A stretch of 64,000 nt of DNA from Desmodesmus armatus (GCA_007449985.2 VIIQ02000026.1:1-64000); one strand, 5' to 3'; shown: positions 33,809 to 47,500, counted from the stretch's first letter. The notes: generated from the sequence alone by a model not told the origin. Made by a program: numbers and translations.

Positions 33809-36613
33809 ATGCGCAATCAAGTGCCCACGCTCTCTCGAAACGTTGGTAGAGGACACCAAATAGGAGGAGGGACATGCACGTCTTCAGAACGCATGCCTCC
33901 AGCTCATGATGGGCGAGCAAACTTGGGTGGTAGGATTTCGTCTGGCGGGGTAGCTGCTGCTGTAGAGGAGTCTCCGATTGTGTATACAAGGCCAGACCGG
34001 GTCTCTCGCCCACGCAACAGCAAGTCCGAGGTGTTCATAAACTACATGGTGCTGGGTGAGTTTGAGGTGCTGGCACATAGAAGCAAGCAGTCGCTGTGCG
34101 ATAAAGTTGCAGAGGGACCAGCAGCATGTAAGTAAAACAAAGGGTGTAAACAACCATCAGCTTACATGTTAAAGAAGAGTATCAGATGGAAATTCACCAA
34201 ATCAGCATGTGTGCAACAGCAGGGGTGCTGCGCTTTGAAGCAATGTGGCACTGTGCACAGCCACTATCCTTGCTGCCTCGGCTGCTGACTGCAAAGTTTT
34301 CGAGTGTTGCAGGTGAATGCGGTCTGGGCAAGACAAGCTTCATCTACAACCTGGTGTCAGGGTTCAAAGTGGTGCACCCTGGAATGGCGCACTTGGACGA
34401 AGCCACTACCATGAGGCACTTCAAGGCTGACCCCAGCAGGTTGGTGTGCACCAGGTGCATGGCATGTGTGAAGGGGCCCATGTCAATGCATGGTGCTGCT
34501 GTCCTGCATCATTATGCATTTGCCCATTGCATCCGAGCAGCAGGCATCTAGGTGGCATGACGCGCCAGGTGAATACCTCAGCAGCACCAGCAGCAGCAGC
34601 ACCAGCACCAGCAGCAGCACGGGCATTTGCTGCGGAAGTGGAGTGACCAGTAGCATGAAATGCACCATCGCTCCTGCTGCTGGCGTGTGGTGCATGACCC
34701 CTTGTGCCGCCTGCTAACAGCGGTCCCACCACTGGGGCACCTGCTGGGGGTGTGGAAGGACCAGCAGCAGCCTTACCAGTGATTATCTGCATGTGAAACT
34801 ATTCGCCAACGTCACTGATGGTCACTGTGTTCACAGCCACCCAGATAATCAGTGTAGACATGTAGATATAGTGTCAAGCAAATGCACAAGTGTATCTGGT
34901 ACACTATGAATTATTTAGTGTCAACTGCAATTTCCACCTTGTGTGCAGCTTGCGGACAGTACTGGAGCCACTGGAGCTGTCTGAGTGCAACACAAGGCTT
35001 CAGATCAGCATTCAGGTACTACTAACCAGGCACTCCATCAAGCAGCAGCCTCCTGAGTGTTGGACGGCTGATGCATCCTGCAGTTGTAATGCAGCTGGCA
35101 GCAGCAGGCAGTGCTTCATGAATCCATCATCAATCATGCAGCAACAGTGAATCACCCACCATACTATGGCGGGGAGTCCCCACCTGTGGTGAATCCAAGC
35201 ATGCTTTTGCCTGACATGTTTTTGGCAAATAGAGGCATTGGACACGTGGTCATGGCAGTGCACACCAAACATAATCAAGATAAATTTCGATGCTGCAGTG
35301 CCATTAAACGTTGTAAAATCCCTGTATCTCTGACGGCAAGCAAAACCTCCCTGACACAGATTCTTGCCCCCTGCCGTGCTGTGCTGTGCTGTGTGCTTTG
35401 CAGGACATGCCAGGCTGGGGTGAGGACCTCAACCTGCGGCGCTACCTGCGCAACGTGATCTCATACCTACTGTCACGCAGGGAGAAGGATTACCACCTGC
35501 TGGGGGGCAGCGGCTTCAGCCCACGCGTGGGCGCGGCAGCGGCATCGGCCAGCATGCAGCTGCGGCACAGCATCACGGCGTGCCTGTACTTCCTGCCCCC
35601 ACACCGCGTGAAGCAGGCAGACCTGGTCATGATGTCAGCAGTTAGCCAGCTGGTGAGGTCAATGTGCACCTGGTTTCCCCTTTGTCCAAAACTGTAGATG
35701 TAGCTGCAGCAATTGGATTTATTCTGGCAGAGCTGTCACTGTACTCTTCGCAGTAGAACAGCAGACAGAAGGGGGCCCGCATCAACAGTGCAGCTTCCGC
35801 ACAAGACCTGTAGCTGCAAGTCACCGCCCCCATAAGCCCACCAAGCTCCCAAAAAGCTCACAAGTCCATGACTACCAACAGCAGCTGGGGCATCTGGAGG
35901 TTGTGTTAGCGCTCAGCGCTCAGCGGTGACGTCCCCCTTGTCTGCAGGTGACTGTTATCCCAGTGATCGCCAAGTCTGACTCGATGACAGAAGCTGAGCT
36001 GGCAACATACCGCCAGGAGGTGACACAGATGCTGCAGAACCCAACAAAGACCGTCCCCAACACCGGCCTTCAGGACTTCACAGTGCGCACCTTCCCCATT
36101 CAGCACAGCGTGCTGAAGCTTCTCGGCCTGCAGCAGCTGCCAGTAGCGGTCAACTGCAGCAGGCAGAAGGAGGCTTGCAGCGACGAGAAGCTACTGTCGA
36201 TGGTAGGACCTCACGGTCTGCAGCGGCCTCTGCAACCTGTCCGTCAGTACTCCTGGGGAGCCAGCGTGTACCCCTATGCTCGCGATCACCAGAGCGACCT
36301 TATCCCGCTGAAGCGCCTGCTGCTCGGGGACCAGATCGGGACGCTGCACGCGATGCTGGACGACAGCTACAAGCGTTACGTGCAGTTTTGTGAGGAGTAT
36401 GCAGAGTACGATGAAGAGCTGCAGGCCTTGGTGCAGGAGATGTGGACGCTGGCGAAGCCGCTCGAGTATGACGATTACCCGGAGGTGCGCAGCTGCCTGG
36501 ACAAGATGCAGCAGCAGAAGAAGCTGCTGCAGGCGGAGAACCGGAAGCTGAAGACGCAGCTGGCGAAGGCCGAGGCGGAGGTCGGCGAGCGGAAGGAGCG
36601 CTGCTGGCGGTGA
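33809..36613 (+). CDS. Septin 2, tandem paralog of septin 1
   Basis: Exons: 33809-34055, 34313-34439, 34949-35015, 35404-35652, 35948-36613; phases agree, 451 residues. The head (1-75) is shorter than in septin 1 and Gly/Arg-rich. The GTPase domain reads INYMVLGECGLGKTSF (P-loop 83-91), DMPGWGED (148-155) and AKSD (238-241), then LLLGDQIGTLHAMLDDSYKR. The C-terminus is a coiled coil (KMQQQKKLLQAENRKLKTQL) ending in CWR. Introns before the P-loop, DMPGWG and VTVIPV match septin 1, but the last three exons are fused into one and the P-loop exon is split by an extra intron (34440-34948). Start ATG 33809 is the first in frame; ATG 33893 is an alternative. The pair may form a hetero-oligomeric filament, which is inference. 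Confidence 0.94.
35373..35397 (+). repeat. TGTGC pentamer tract before septin 2 exon 4
   Basis: A short GTGCT run sits a few bases before TTTGCAG, the acceptor of exon 4 (first exon base 35404). Confidence 0.65.
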
Positions 36614-38273
36614 GGAGTGGATGTTTTGCTGGATCTGGCTAGCTGCAGGCTAGCTGCTGGCTGCTATTACTGTCGGCAATTGCTGGAGGTTTGCCAGTAC
36701 GTCTTGCTGACATTGTCAGGTGTTTGGCATGACTTGGTGGCCACAGCAACCACACTGCACATGTTGCGCGTCGTACGGGCATGCATCCAGAGGAAGGGGG
36801 CTGGCTGTACGGGAAGTGTGTGACATTAGTCTTGTTTGGTTTGGATTGCTTGCACAACGCCAGCTGTGTGCTCCCTTGCGGCAACAGTAGTCATGACTGT
36901 TGTTGCGTTGAGTACACTGGATTCTGTTCCTACTTGGCTTGCTTCCTTTCAGGAGCACTCTGTGGTGTGCCAAGGGTACATAGTGATAACTTGGCCCACT
37001 GCGCCTCTGATGTTGTGGCTGGGTAGGGTTGCTTGTTAGTGGTCGCATTGCCTGCTCAAACACATGCACAGCATCAGTTAATAGTAACCAGTCACAGGAA
37101 GGTTGGTGATTGGATGTGCAGGTCCGCGATAACCTAATTGTGCTGTATTTGTGTACACTGTATGGGCCAAGGGCTCTCAGGTGGCCTGAACATGTACATG
37201 CAAGCAGCCTGATGTAGCGGTGTCACTGCTTGCATTGTATGATGACGTGACGGCCAAACCATGCTGCCTCGAGGTCATGTGAGTCTTGAAGCACCAACTG
37301 CTAATTGATGGGGCAGCCAGGTTTCCTGTGCGATAGTGTGTGATAAAGAAGTGCTCCCAAATGTATTGCAGGTTGGTTTGTGTGCCTCGCTATTATAGCT
37401 GTGTTGAAGGGTTTTGTGGTTGTGTCTGCCTGCATGCTTGAGTTGGGTGTAGCCCCTGCCAACAGGCTGATACTGCCATACATAGTAGGGTATGACTGGT
37501 TGGGTACTATTTGATCAGTGCATTTCTTTTGTTGGGGCCCAGCTTAAGTGCCACGCAGTGCAGTGCAAGAAAACAAGATGAGATTGCTGATTCAGTTATG
37601 GACTGCAGTGCCAAGCCTGTGGCGGGAGGTGCTTTGACGCCAGTTGATGTTTGGTGTTTTGTCCTGCCAATGCCTTGAAAGTTAACATGTGCAGACCATG
37701 CGTCGGTACTTCACCTGCAGCTGCAAAGTTGCATGCCTGAAAAGCAGTGCAGGGTTTTGACACCTGATGGTAGCTTTGTTGGGGTAACTGGTGTCTGGCT
37801 TGCTGCATGAGGTAAGCCTCATTGGGAGCAACAACTGTTGCAATGTTACAACACAGGCTGCTGCCATGCTGCAGCCGCCACGGCTGCGCAGACTCCCTTG
37901 CGTCAAAGCCCCACTTCAATTTGAGCATCATCCTGCTGAATCATACACCCTCAACTGTTCAACTAGCTGACATGCCCGGAGGCCCACACATGTCCAGGCT
38001 TCACAGGGGCGACAACACTCGATACCACCGCGAACAAGTGAGACCTCATGTCGGCTGCCTTTGTCCACCAACCATGAGGCATTGTCGAGCTACCAAACAA
38101 CACATTAGAAGCCACACTCTCCGAATAGCTTCAAAGTAGCTGCCACCATGAAAGAGTGCCCTGATAAGCACTACAGAAATGAACAAGAACAACCCTCATT
38201 CAACAACACACAACTCAGCTCTGTAAAACATACCAGCCGGCAAGACATCAGACGCTGTACAGCAGATGGTCCC
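36614..38273. other. Intergenic between septin 2 and family member A
   Basis: The stretch separates convergent genes, so it should hold two 3' UTRs. A short string at about 37969-38000 resembles the septin DMPG exon start (GACATGCCCGGAGG) but is isolated. No gene is supported. Confidence 0.35.
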
Positions 38274-41200
38274 TCACCCTGGCCCTGCCAGCCTGCCCAG
38301 CCTGTCCTCCAGTGTGCTGACCACCTCACGCACCTCCCCACCATCAACAGCAGCTTGCACGTACAGGTACAGTGTCTGCAGCTGCTCTGCGGCCACCATA
38401 CCTTGCCCAAACACCACCCCCAGCTGCTTCATGATCCTGCTGTACTGCTGGCGGGGCAGCAGCGGCCGAAGCGCCTTGCCCATGAACACTGTCAGCTGCT
38501 GCTCCATGGCTGCAGGGGAGGAGGTGTCAGGGAGCTGCACACCTGAAGGCAGCTGCAGGGCGCTGGCAGGGGCCGAGGCAGCAGCAGCTGCAGCGCTGCT
38601 GCCAGCTGCCAGTGCATTAGGTTGTGCTGCAGCAGGGTTGGTAGGTGCCGCAGGTTGAGGGGCAGGAGGCACTGCTGCAGGGCTGACAGTAGCACCTACT
38701 GCTGCTGCCGCCATTCCTGCTGATGCTGCCGCTGAAGGGGCAGCCGGCAGCAGCTGTGACAGGTCCTGCCCCATCGCTGTTGCTGCTGCCAGTGGCTGCT
38801 TTGAAGGTCGGGAGCCAAGCAGCAGCCCTGACCGAGGATCACGTGGGGCAAGGGTCACTGGCCTATTGGCACCTGCTGTGAGAGACTGCTTGGACGCGAC
38901 TCCTGCTGCTGCTGCTCCTGCTGCAACTGGTGTTGCAATGTTCACCCCCTGCTGTTGCTTCACCTGCCTGCCGGCCCGCTGCTTCTTGCTGCTTAGCCCA
39001 GCCGCTGCTGCTGCTGCCCCTGATGCTGATGCTGCCGCTGCTGCTGCAGCGTCACTGCCTGTGTCCTGCCAGCTATGTGTAGCTGGCGGCTGCGCTGCAG
39101 GTCGCTTGAGGGGCAGCAGCGATGGGGGGCCAGCAGTGGGGACTTGTGCACCTTCAGCAGCAGCCTGCAGGCTTGCGCGCAATGGCGGGCCCAGGGTCAG
39201 TCCCAGAGTCCCAGAGTCCAGCAGTGCAGCAGCGGCAGCAGGTGGTGTCATTACCCCTGCACTGCTGCCTGCTGCGGCAGCTGTCAGTGCTGCTGGCTGT
39301 GCGGTGGCAGGGTATGGGCCTAGGACAGCATCATGTGCTGATGCTGCTGCTGCCGCTGCTGCTGCTGTGGTCGCCGCCGCAGTGCTGTTGTGTGCTGCAG
39401 CTGTGGGCTGTAGACTTGGCACACCATCTGTTGCTGCTGCTGCTGCTACTGCTGGTACTGCCAGTGGTGGTGGTGCCAGTGTGAGTGTGAGCCTGTAGCT
39501 GTCCTGGTGCGGCACGAGCGACAGCTTGGCAATGCTCCGGCCGCCATAGGCGGCCAGCGGGTGGGACATGAGCTGCCGACAAAACACAACCTTGGTAGAT
39601 GGATGCTGGTGCAGCTTCACGCCCACCTCCCAGTGCCCCACATCACGGTCGGGAAACCCTGCAGCCAGGCAGGACATATGGTGGGACACCATGCCAGCAG
39701 CTTGTTGTGTTGCATTGCAGCAGCACAGGAGCCTCCGAGGCATGAGCAGGCTGCTGGCAGCCTCAGGCCGGCTAGTAGCTAGTAGCAGAAGCCTTCACTT
39801 GTGAGTCACAAAATCCTGCCACCTCTGAGAGGGTTTGTAGGTCAGAATGAGCAACATGTTGGCTTGGTGGTCCCGGCCAAGAGCGTTGCAGTGTTGATGT
39901 CAAGAAGTGTAGTACTGCCATCATGGCATACCAATGGTTGGTACACCCAGCAGCCCTGCACCGCGTACCTGCTGCCTGTTGCTCCAGCACCGTCAAAGTG
40001 ATGCTCACAGGGAACTTCACAGTAGCAGGCAGCTGTGAGCACACCAAAACCCTGGGGATTTTCACGCGCACTGACTGACAGACGCCACCAGCTGCCTCAA
40101 AGTACACCCGCCCTACCTGCAAGGTGACAGGGTGGAAAGTACTCTCAGAATTACTGTTGACGGTTACTAATGCTGCTACATGGTTCAGCCCATGCTCGAA
40201 TGCTCCTAATACACTGACTTGTCTGCATAGTCGCAGTCGGCTACTAGTTGCTTTGCAGCTTGCCAAGCATCCAGTAGATCTGCTGAGTCTAGCCCAGGAA
40301 TTAGGCAGGCTGTGAGTGGATGCTCCACATATAGCCTGCCTAATTTGACCCATCATAAGAGTACATTGTGCAACCAAGCCACACATGATGGCTTCAAGTT
40401 GGTTGCCGCCCATCACCAGCGGGAGCAGATCTGGCACTGCTTACCAGCGAGAAATGCGGCTGCAGTCATGATGGCTCGGCATACACATCTGTGCACTACT
40501 AATGATATGTTGCAGCAAACTACAAGCAATGGCTACTGCCCACCTCAGGTGCGGTCACTTCTATCACGCTGCCAGGGAACACCTGCAGCCCCTTGCCCTG
40601 GCCAGCATGACTGAAGGCCTGGCCATTGCAACTCCCTGGCTTGACTGGGCTGCCCGGTTGGATGTGCAGTCGGAAGTGGAGGAGCCCACCAGCTCCGAGG
40701 ACCTGCAGAGAAGGTCGGCACATAGCAGTTGAGCCACTGACTATGATATTTCCTGTCTTACGTACAACCAAACACCATAACCCCTGTCTGGCAACGCCAG
40801 CATATGGTGGCATGCATGGCAGAATCATCATGTTTGACGATGTAGTACACAGTTTAGTCATGCCCCATACAATCCTCCTGCCAGGCCAATGCGGCATTGG
40901 CCTGTGCAGTATCGCACAAGCAGATCACAGCACCGCTTTTGTACGGCGCACTATCCACTGTACTACACCGCAGTGCGGCGTTGGGGTGCCGCACCACTGA
41001 GTGAACTGAGTGCACTTGTACAGCAATGTTGCTGATGGTGGTGGGGCAGGTTGGTAAAAGTGGATACTTATAACACCCAGCCGTGTGGTGTGTCACACAC
41101 TGAGATGACTGTGCCTTACATTACTTTACCATTGTAATCAGACGTCTACTATCACGTTGTATGTGATTTATATGACCAAGGCACTATTATGAGGTCATGC

Positions 41201-41836
41201 GCAGAAGCCTTAGGGGTCAAGTATACCGACCAGCCCCAGGATCTCAGATCCTACGTACCGGGTACGTACTTAGGTACTGTAAACAGTAGTGGCCTCCTTC
41301 GTCATGAAGGTCTTTTTCAGGCGATGCTGCGTGCCTCAAGCAGCATATTACCGCCGGTGTCAGCTGGTCGTGAGCAATGTATAAACATGCCAGTCCGGCG
41401 GACGCTGCTCATGCCCCATCAAGCTTACCCTTTCTAGCAGAACCAGTGTGTGTCCAGTGACCATGTGGCGGGTGAGCTAGCCATCATGCTTGATCCCTAC
41501 GACCTGCGTATGGCCTCTCCGGCCCTTCTTCAGTGTGGCGTCAAAAGGCCCATGGCTGCCAACCACCTGCTGCTGCTGCTGTTTCTGCTGTGGCGCATGG
41601 GGGTGCTGCTGCTGCTGTATGTAGTCCCTGCAGTCCTGTGAGTCGTCCCAGCCTGCGGGGTGCACCACCACTGACACCTGCACTGCACAGCTGCCCTTTG
41701 AGTGCAGCTCAGCAAGGTCTGTGACCAGCTGGCTGGAGATGGTTATCATGTTGATGCAGAACTTTGCCTCAGAGACCAGCAGATGCGAGTACGGCTGGTG
41801 CAGAGCACGCTGCATGTCCTGGCCTGGTGCTGCTGG

Positions 41837-41896
<60 letters not shown>

Positions 41897-42519
41897 AGGA
41901 CCTGCATCTGTCGCTGCTGCCGCATCCCAGGTGGTTTGTGATGCGTTCCCCTGCACCTGCTGTACAGTCCTGCTGAGTCTGCCTGCTGCTGTGGCTGCTG
42001 TGTTCCGCCTGCGCCGGGCAGGACCTGTCACTTCGTGCTCCTCTTCCTCCTCCTCCCAACTGTGGGTGTCGCTGTCTTGTGCATCCTCAACCTCCCAGCT
42101 GTGTGTGTCGCTGTCCTCTGTGTCAGAGCTGGACCCACCCAACATGCTGTCCGACTCACTGCTGCTGTCAGCACCCGCCGCTGCTGTGCGGCCCTTGGAC
42201 GCCTTGGGCTGCATCCTATATGGAGCACGCTGCAGCACCGATGTCTGCAGCCAATGGGAGCAGTGAATGCGCAAATGGATAGGCAACCCGAGCAATCCAA
42301 GGTGCAGGCCAGCAGCAGCAACACATGATCTACTGCCTTGGACTGTCAGCTGCTGCTACCCGAGACAGGAATTGACGTCGTGCTCACCCCGGCGCTCCTG
42401 CGAGACCCAAGGCATTGAAATTGTCCAGCCTGGGACCGAGCCGAGCACTGCTGGCCGAGCAACAACCGTTCAACAGGGTTGAACCGTTGCCGGGCAAGTT
42501 GCTGCGAGAACCTACTTAT
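38274..42519 (-). pseudogene. Tandem family member A, probable pseudogene
   Basis: The five-exon layout matches intact paralog D: 42388-42519, 41429-42244, 40544-40702, 39969-40116, 38274-39658, all in phase. The start codon position of paralogs C and D reads ATA here (42517-42519), and an in-frame stop precedes it. Exon 2 contains TAG at 41477-41479, where paralog D has the Glu codon of HGGEL. Exons 3-5 remain open and keep conserved strings HFRLHIQPGSP, LVCSQLPATVKFPVSI, PDRDVGHWEVG and the C-terminal LLPRQQYSRIMKQLGVVFG. The basic cluster SSKKQRAGRQVKQQQ is kept, while the SUMO-type motifs of B and D are absent. Translation from an internal ATG (MQPKASKG) could give only a short N-terminal product. 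Exons 3-5 retain long open frames, so decay looks recent. Confidence 0.75.
41836..41897 (-). repeat. (GCA)n run encoding poly-Ala in member A exon 2
   Basis: About 20 GCA codons in a row, seen as CTG/TGC on the plus strand. The equivalent position is poly-Ala in D (60324-60385) and C, but nearly absent in B. Confidence 0.9.
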
Positions 42520-43613
42520 GGTTGGAAGAGTGAGCTATTTGGTGATCGCATTTTTCAAAAAGCTTTTGGTGTGATGTAAAACAGTGAATGGTGCTTTGCG
42601 GTCTGTTGGCATCCAGTGGAGAGGGTTCTGCGGTGGGAGTTATGTTGCGGTTGACGCGATGGTCCAACGTATCCCCACGGTGAAAATTTGTGTCCAGTCA
42701 CACTATTTCAATGTAGATGTGCATCCAGTGACAGGGAGCATGCCACGCGCACGCGACACAACCCGCGTAATCGCAATTGGCGGACGAGGCTGGCACGTTC
42801 AACATGGGTTTGACGCAGGGAGGAACAAGAGTGTTCAACTTCTTGACTATTGGTGTTTCCCTTAGCCCCTGCATACATTGCGACCACGCGAGATTTTGGT
42901 CCCTTGTGCTGGGTGTTTTTGAGGCTCTCTCAGGTGCCACTGCTCTCCTGTGTTTTTTAGGATTTGGTGTGGGATGTAGCCACTGGAAAACCAGACTGAA
43001 GCTGCGCTGCCAATTTTGTGTGCAGTGATGGTGTCAGACGTGTGCACTGCATGACATAGACTCTGAACACGATGCTGCTGGGGGAGTCTAAGCAAAACAA
43101 TGCCGTGCCATGCAGCGGCTGATACAATCAACCTTCAACGCCGGGACCCGACCACCTTCTTTCCCAATAGCTTACAATGACACCACTGGGCAACTAGCAG
43201 GTACCTGGCATGCTGCAGCCATCCCATGGCTGCGCTGTCTGTACTAACAAACACAGACAAATTGGCGGAACCAGATGCAGCAAAACAACACAGCAGCCCT
43301 GAGGGCCATCCAGCAGGTGCCACTCCAAGAACTGGGTGCAACTCCAAGAAGCATGCCTCAACAAATTTGTAGCAAAAACTTGGCATCAGGAACCAGGTAA
43401 CCTGACTGTCAATGTAGCAATGACAGCATCAACACGGTCATATTGTCCTGCCGTCACTGTCTGTAAGTATGGCACTCCATCCAATAAGCACTGCCGGTGT
43501 CTTGAAAAACGACCGCATCAACCAGTCACAACAAAAGATCTGATGTGCATGCTCCTGGCAGTCCACAAATAGATGCCACCGTCAGACTTTGCACGCATGC
43601 ATTGTTGCCCCTC
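42520..43613. other. Intergenic between members A and B, holding A's upstream region
   Basis: The conserved 20-bp element of the family lies at 42642-42661 (separate entry). No other gene or RNA was recognised. Confidence 0.4.
42642..42661 (-). promoter_or_regulatory. Conserved 20-bp upstream element, member A
   Basis: ATGTTGCGGTTGACGCGATG (plus strand) is identical at 55126-55145 and 61053-61072, upstream of members C and D. Here it lies about 123 bases upstream of the former start. It contains GCGTCA in sense, an ATF/CREB-like half site. A role as promoter or 5' UTR element is inferred from conservation and position. Confidence 0.6.
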
Positions 43614-44559
43614 TCACCCCGCAAGCATGCCCAGACTGTCCCCCAGGGTAGTGATAACATCATCTACCACCCCACCATCGACAGCTGCCTGCACATACGC
43701 ATACATGGTCTTCAGCTGGCCCGCACTCAACCCCTGACCACGCATGTGCTGCACAAACGCCATCCTTAGCTGCTGCATCACCCTGCTGTACTGCTGCAAC
43801 TGCTGTGAAGCCAGCCGCGGCCTGACCTCATCACACAAGAGGGCTGTCAGCTGCTCCTGCATGGCGGCAGGTGAGGAGGCAGGGAGCAGCTGCAGGCCTG
43901 AAGGCAGGGTGTGGGCTGAGGAGGAGGAGGCAGCAGCTGTGCTGCTGGCCATGGGGGCACTTGTGCCAGGCTGTGCTGTGAGAGGGGCTGCAGCAGGGGT
44001 GGTAGGGGCCGCAGGCTGATTGGCAGGAGCGGCTGCTGCAGGGCTGGCAGCACCACCAGCTGGCGCTGCCGCCGTCCCTGCTGTTGCTGCCGCTGTCACT
44101 ATCCCTGCTGATGCTGCCGCTGCTGCAGGGTTGGCTAGCAGCAGCTGTGGCACTTGCAGGGCAGCTGTCAAACTGTCAAACAAGCAGGGCGGCTGCTGCT
44201 TCTGAAGCTGCTGTGGGCCCTTCGCCTCCCCTCCATCATCATCTGAGTCAGCAGTCAGGTCAATTGCTGGTGGCAGCTCCTGCTTGATGGGTACAGGGCC
44301 TGCCGCAGCAGCTGCTGCAGATGGTGGGTGGTCTGCAGCAGCCGTGGCAGCAACACCCAATGGTGCCAACAGCTCAGGAGGGGGGCTTGCAAGCAGGGTG
44401 GTGTCAGCAGCATCTGCTGCTGCCTCAAGTCGCCTCTGCTGGCGTGCTGCTGGAAACTGCTGTTCTGCAGGCCGCTTAAGGGGCAGCAGCAGTGTCTGGG
44501 GGCCAAGGGGGCCTGCTGCTGTGCTGGCACCTGCAGGCTCCTTCTTGACAGCCATTCCA

Positions 44560-44593
<34 letters not shown>

Positions 44594-47500
44594 GGGGTGG
44601 TCCTGCAGGGGTTGATGGATTCAGCATGCCAGCAGGATCTGCAGCTGCTAGCATGTCAACTGCTGGTGGCAGCAGCAGCTGTGCTGCAGCACCTGGCTGA
44701 GGTGTCAGGGATGGTGCTGCTGGTTGCATCTGCTGCTGCTGCTGCACCCTGCCAGCTACTGCAGGCACACCCGGAGCTCGCGCACCTGTGTGAGGGTTGA
44801 CCTGGACAACCCCTGCTGCCACTTGCTTCTGCTGCTGTGCCAGGCTGCTGCTGCGCTGTTTCTTGCTGCTTGGCCCAGCCGATGCTGCTGCGGCTGGCCC
44901 TACTGTTGCTGCATCATTGCCTAACTCCTGCCAGCTGGGTGCAGCTGGCTGCTTCTGCTCTGCTGCAAGTCGGTTGAGGGGCATCAGTGCTTGGGGGCCA
45001 GCAGGGGGGACTGACAAGCGCGATGGGCCTCCACCCGCCACTGCTGCTGCTGCTGCTGATGGTGGTGCAACTGAGGGTGATGCAGCAGCTGACGGCGCTG
45101 CTGTTTGTGCCGCGCGCCTGTGCAAGCCTCGGCTTGCACCATGTGCTGCTGCTGTGGGGGTGGTTGCAGCGCTGTTGTGTGCTGCATCTGTTGGCTGAGG
45201 GGCTGTCCCTGCTGCCGCTGCTGCTGGCGGTGCCAGTGTGAGCGTAAGCCTATAGCTGCCCTGCTGCGGCATGAGGGACATCTTGGTGATGCGTCGACCC
45301 TTGTAGGCTGACAGTGGTTGGGACAGCTGATACTGCCGCCAGTATATCTTGCCAGTCTGTGGGTCTTGGTACAGTTTCGCGCCCTCCTCCCACTGCCCCA
45401 CATCACGGTCAGGCACACCTGCAGCAAAGCCTTGTTGTAAGTCACATACTCTTCAAGACGTCCTCAGCAATGCGGTGGCACGCTGGCTCTGTTTGTGATC
45501 TTCAGCCTGAGTCTGAGCCTTCTGACAAAACATCTTTGGAGGAAAGATTACCGACGCGGTGATGCTGACATCAAACTCACTGTCAACTATCATCCACAGC
45601 CAACGCACCCCTGAGTGACTTGTCCCATTTTTGGAGCAGTGCCCATGTTGGCCAGCGGCCACTGTGGTCAGCAGCCACTATGGTAATAGTCCCCCCCACC
45701 CCCCTGGGTAACCCCGTGACTAGATAGCTGCGAACAGGCCCAACAATCCTGGCACCGCCGCACCTGCTGCCTGTTGCTCCAACACCTTCACGCTGATGCT
45801 GAGGGGGAACTTGACAGTAGCAGGCAGCTGTGAGCACACAAGTACTTTGGGTATGAACACCCTCCACTCCCATGTCCTGGTAGCTGAGTAGAAGCACACC
45901 GCTCCTGCCTGCAAAATGGCACGGAGACAGTCGAAGTTAGCCACTTGACTGCAAGGGCACACTGTGAAATTTATGCAGCCATGTAGCATGCTGCGCACAC
46001 AGCTAGCTTACACCGTGTAAGTGCGACCCCCCCCTCCCCCAATTGATGTACTACCATGATGTAGTACCAGTCACACAACTTTTTCCGTGTGGTGCATCCT
46101 TGTGACATATCACCACCCACCTCTGCTGTGACCTCTGTCACGCTACCAGGGAACACCTGTAGCCCCTTGCCCTGACCAGCACGGCTGATGGTCTGGCTGT
46201 ATTGGTTCCTGCGCTGTGCTGGGCTGCCAGGCTGGACATGCAGCCTGAAGTGAGGGGGGCTACCAGCAACAGGGACCTGCAGGGGGAGTGGCAGCAAATT
46301 CTGTTGGACAATGCATGCATGCGCACGCCTAGTCACACTGCAACATGCAATTGGTCTGTCAAACGGTGGTGTACATTTGGCCAACACTGCCAGCAATTGA
46401 ACAAACACAAGGCAACTAAAACACAGCTTGAACCTCAGCTGCATGGTAGCCCTGACTCAGCTCGGCAACGGTACACAATTGGCCACAATTATTTTTGGGG
46501 GGGGGGGGTTACAAGGGGGTACTTGTCACAACCTATATTGTCCGGGGCCACAGCTGCCATCTTGGGCATGGGATTGTGCTGCATAGCTTGCAGATATAGA
46601 CAAAGGAAGCAAACCGACTGGCAAGGCCAAATGTGTGCACCATGCACTTGTAGTAGTATTACATGTCCAATACAAAAAACGCAAGGAACTTGAAAATATG
46701 TTCTTCTGTAGGCCACACCGGAGTCATCTGTGCCACAGTTTGCACTTTAACATTGATGGTCAAAGTTCAAGCCGACTCAAAGTAGCCTGACATGCAGTAC
46801 CAATGCATTTCTGGCAATGCTCCAGCTTACCCTTTCTTGCAGCACCACGGTGTGAGTGGTGTCCTTGACAAATGGTGTCAGCTCGCCGCCATGAGTCAGA
46901 GCTCTGATTCCAAATTGCTGTCCATCACGTTTAAGACTTGCTTCATAAGGCCCGTACTGATGAAAGCTGGCTGCTTGCTGCTGCTGCTGCTGCTGTGGTG
47001 CATTGTGGTGCTGCTGCTGCTCTATGTAGTCCCTGCAGTCCTGTGACTCCCCCCAGCCTGCGGGGTGCACCACCACTGACACCTGCACTTCACAGCTGCC
47101 CTGTGAGTGCAGCTCAGTAAGGTCTGTGACCAACGGGCTGGGTATGCGCACACATGTGTTGGTTAAGTTCGCCTCACAAACCACTAGGTGTGAGTAAGGC
47201 TGGTGGAGGGCATTTTGCGTCTGCTGGTCTGCTGGCCCTGGTGCTGTTACTGCTGGTTAGGCAGGCCCTGCATCTGTCGCCACTGCTGCTGATGATGGCT
47301 GTACCTGCTGTCCTGCACTCCTTCCTGCTCTTGTGCTGTGTCTACGTCTAGCTGACCCTGTCAGAGCCTCCTCATCATCATCATCCTCCCGACTGTCCCA
47401 GCTGTGTGTGTCGCTGTCATCTGTGTCAGAGCTGGACCCACTTGTGTCAGAGCTGGACGCACCCGATCGGGACACACCGGATGAGTCTGCTGCTGCCCGT

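Noticed and set aside
37969..38050. DMPG-like string 3' of septin 2
   Set aside because: It has only a few matching codons, no septin context and no splice signals; chance is sufficient.
38866..39498. Long Ala-rich frames on the plus strand opposite the family A-D last exons (similar at 44284-44700, 49158-49979, 50151-50837, 56298-56894)
   Set aside because: These are antisense shadows of CTG/CAG-rich exons; the minus-strand frames are conserved among paralogs and the plus-strand frames are not.
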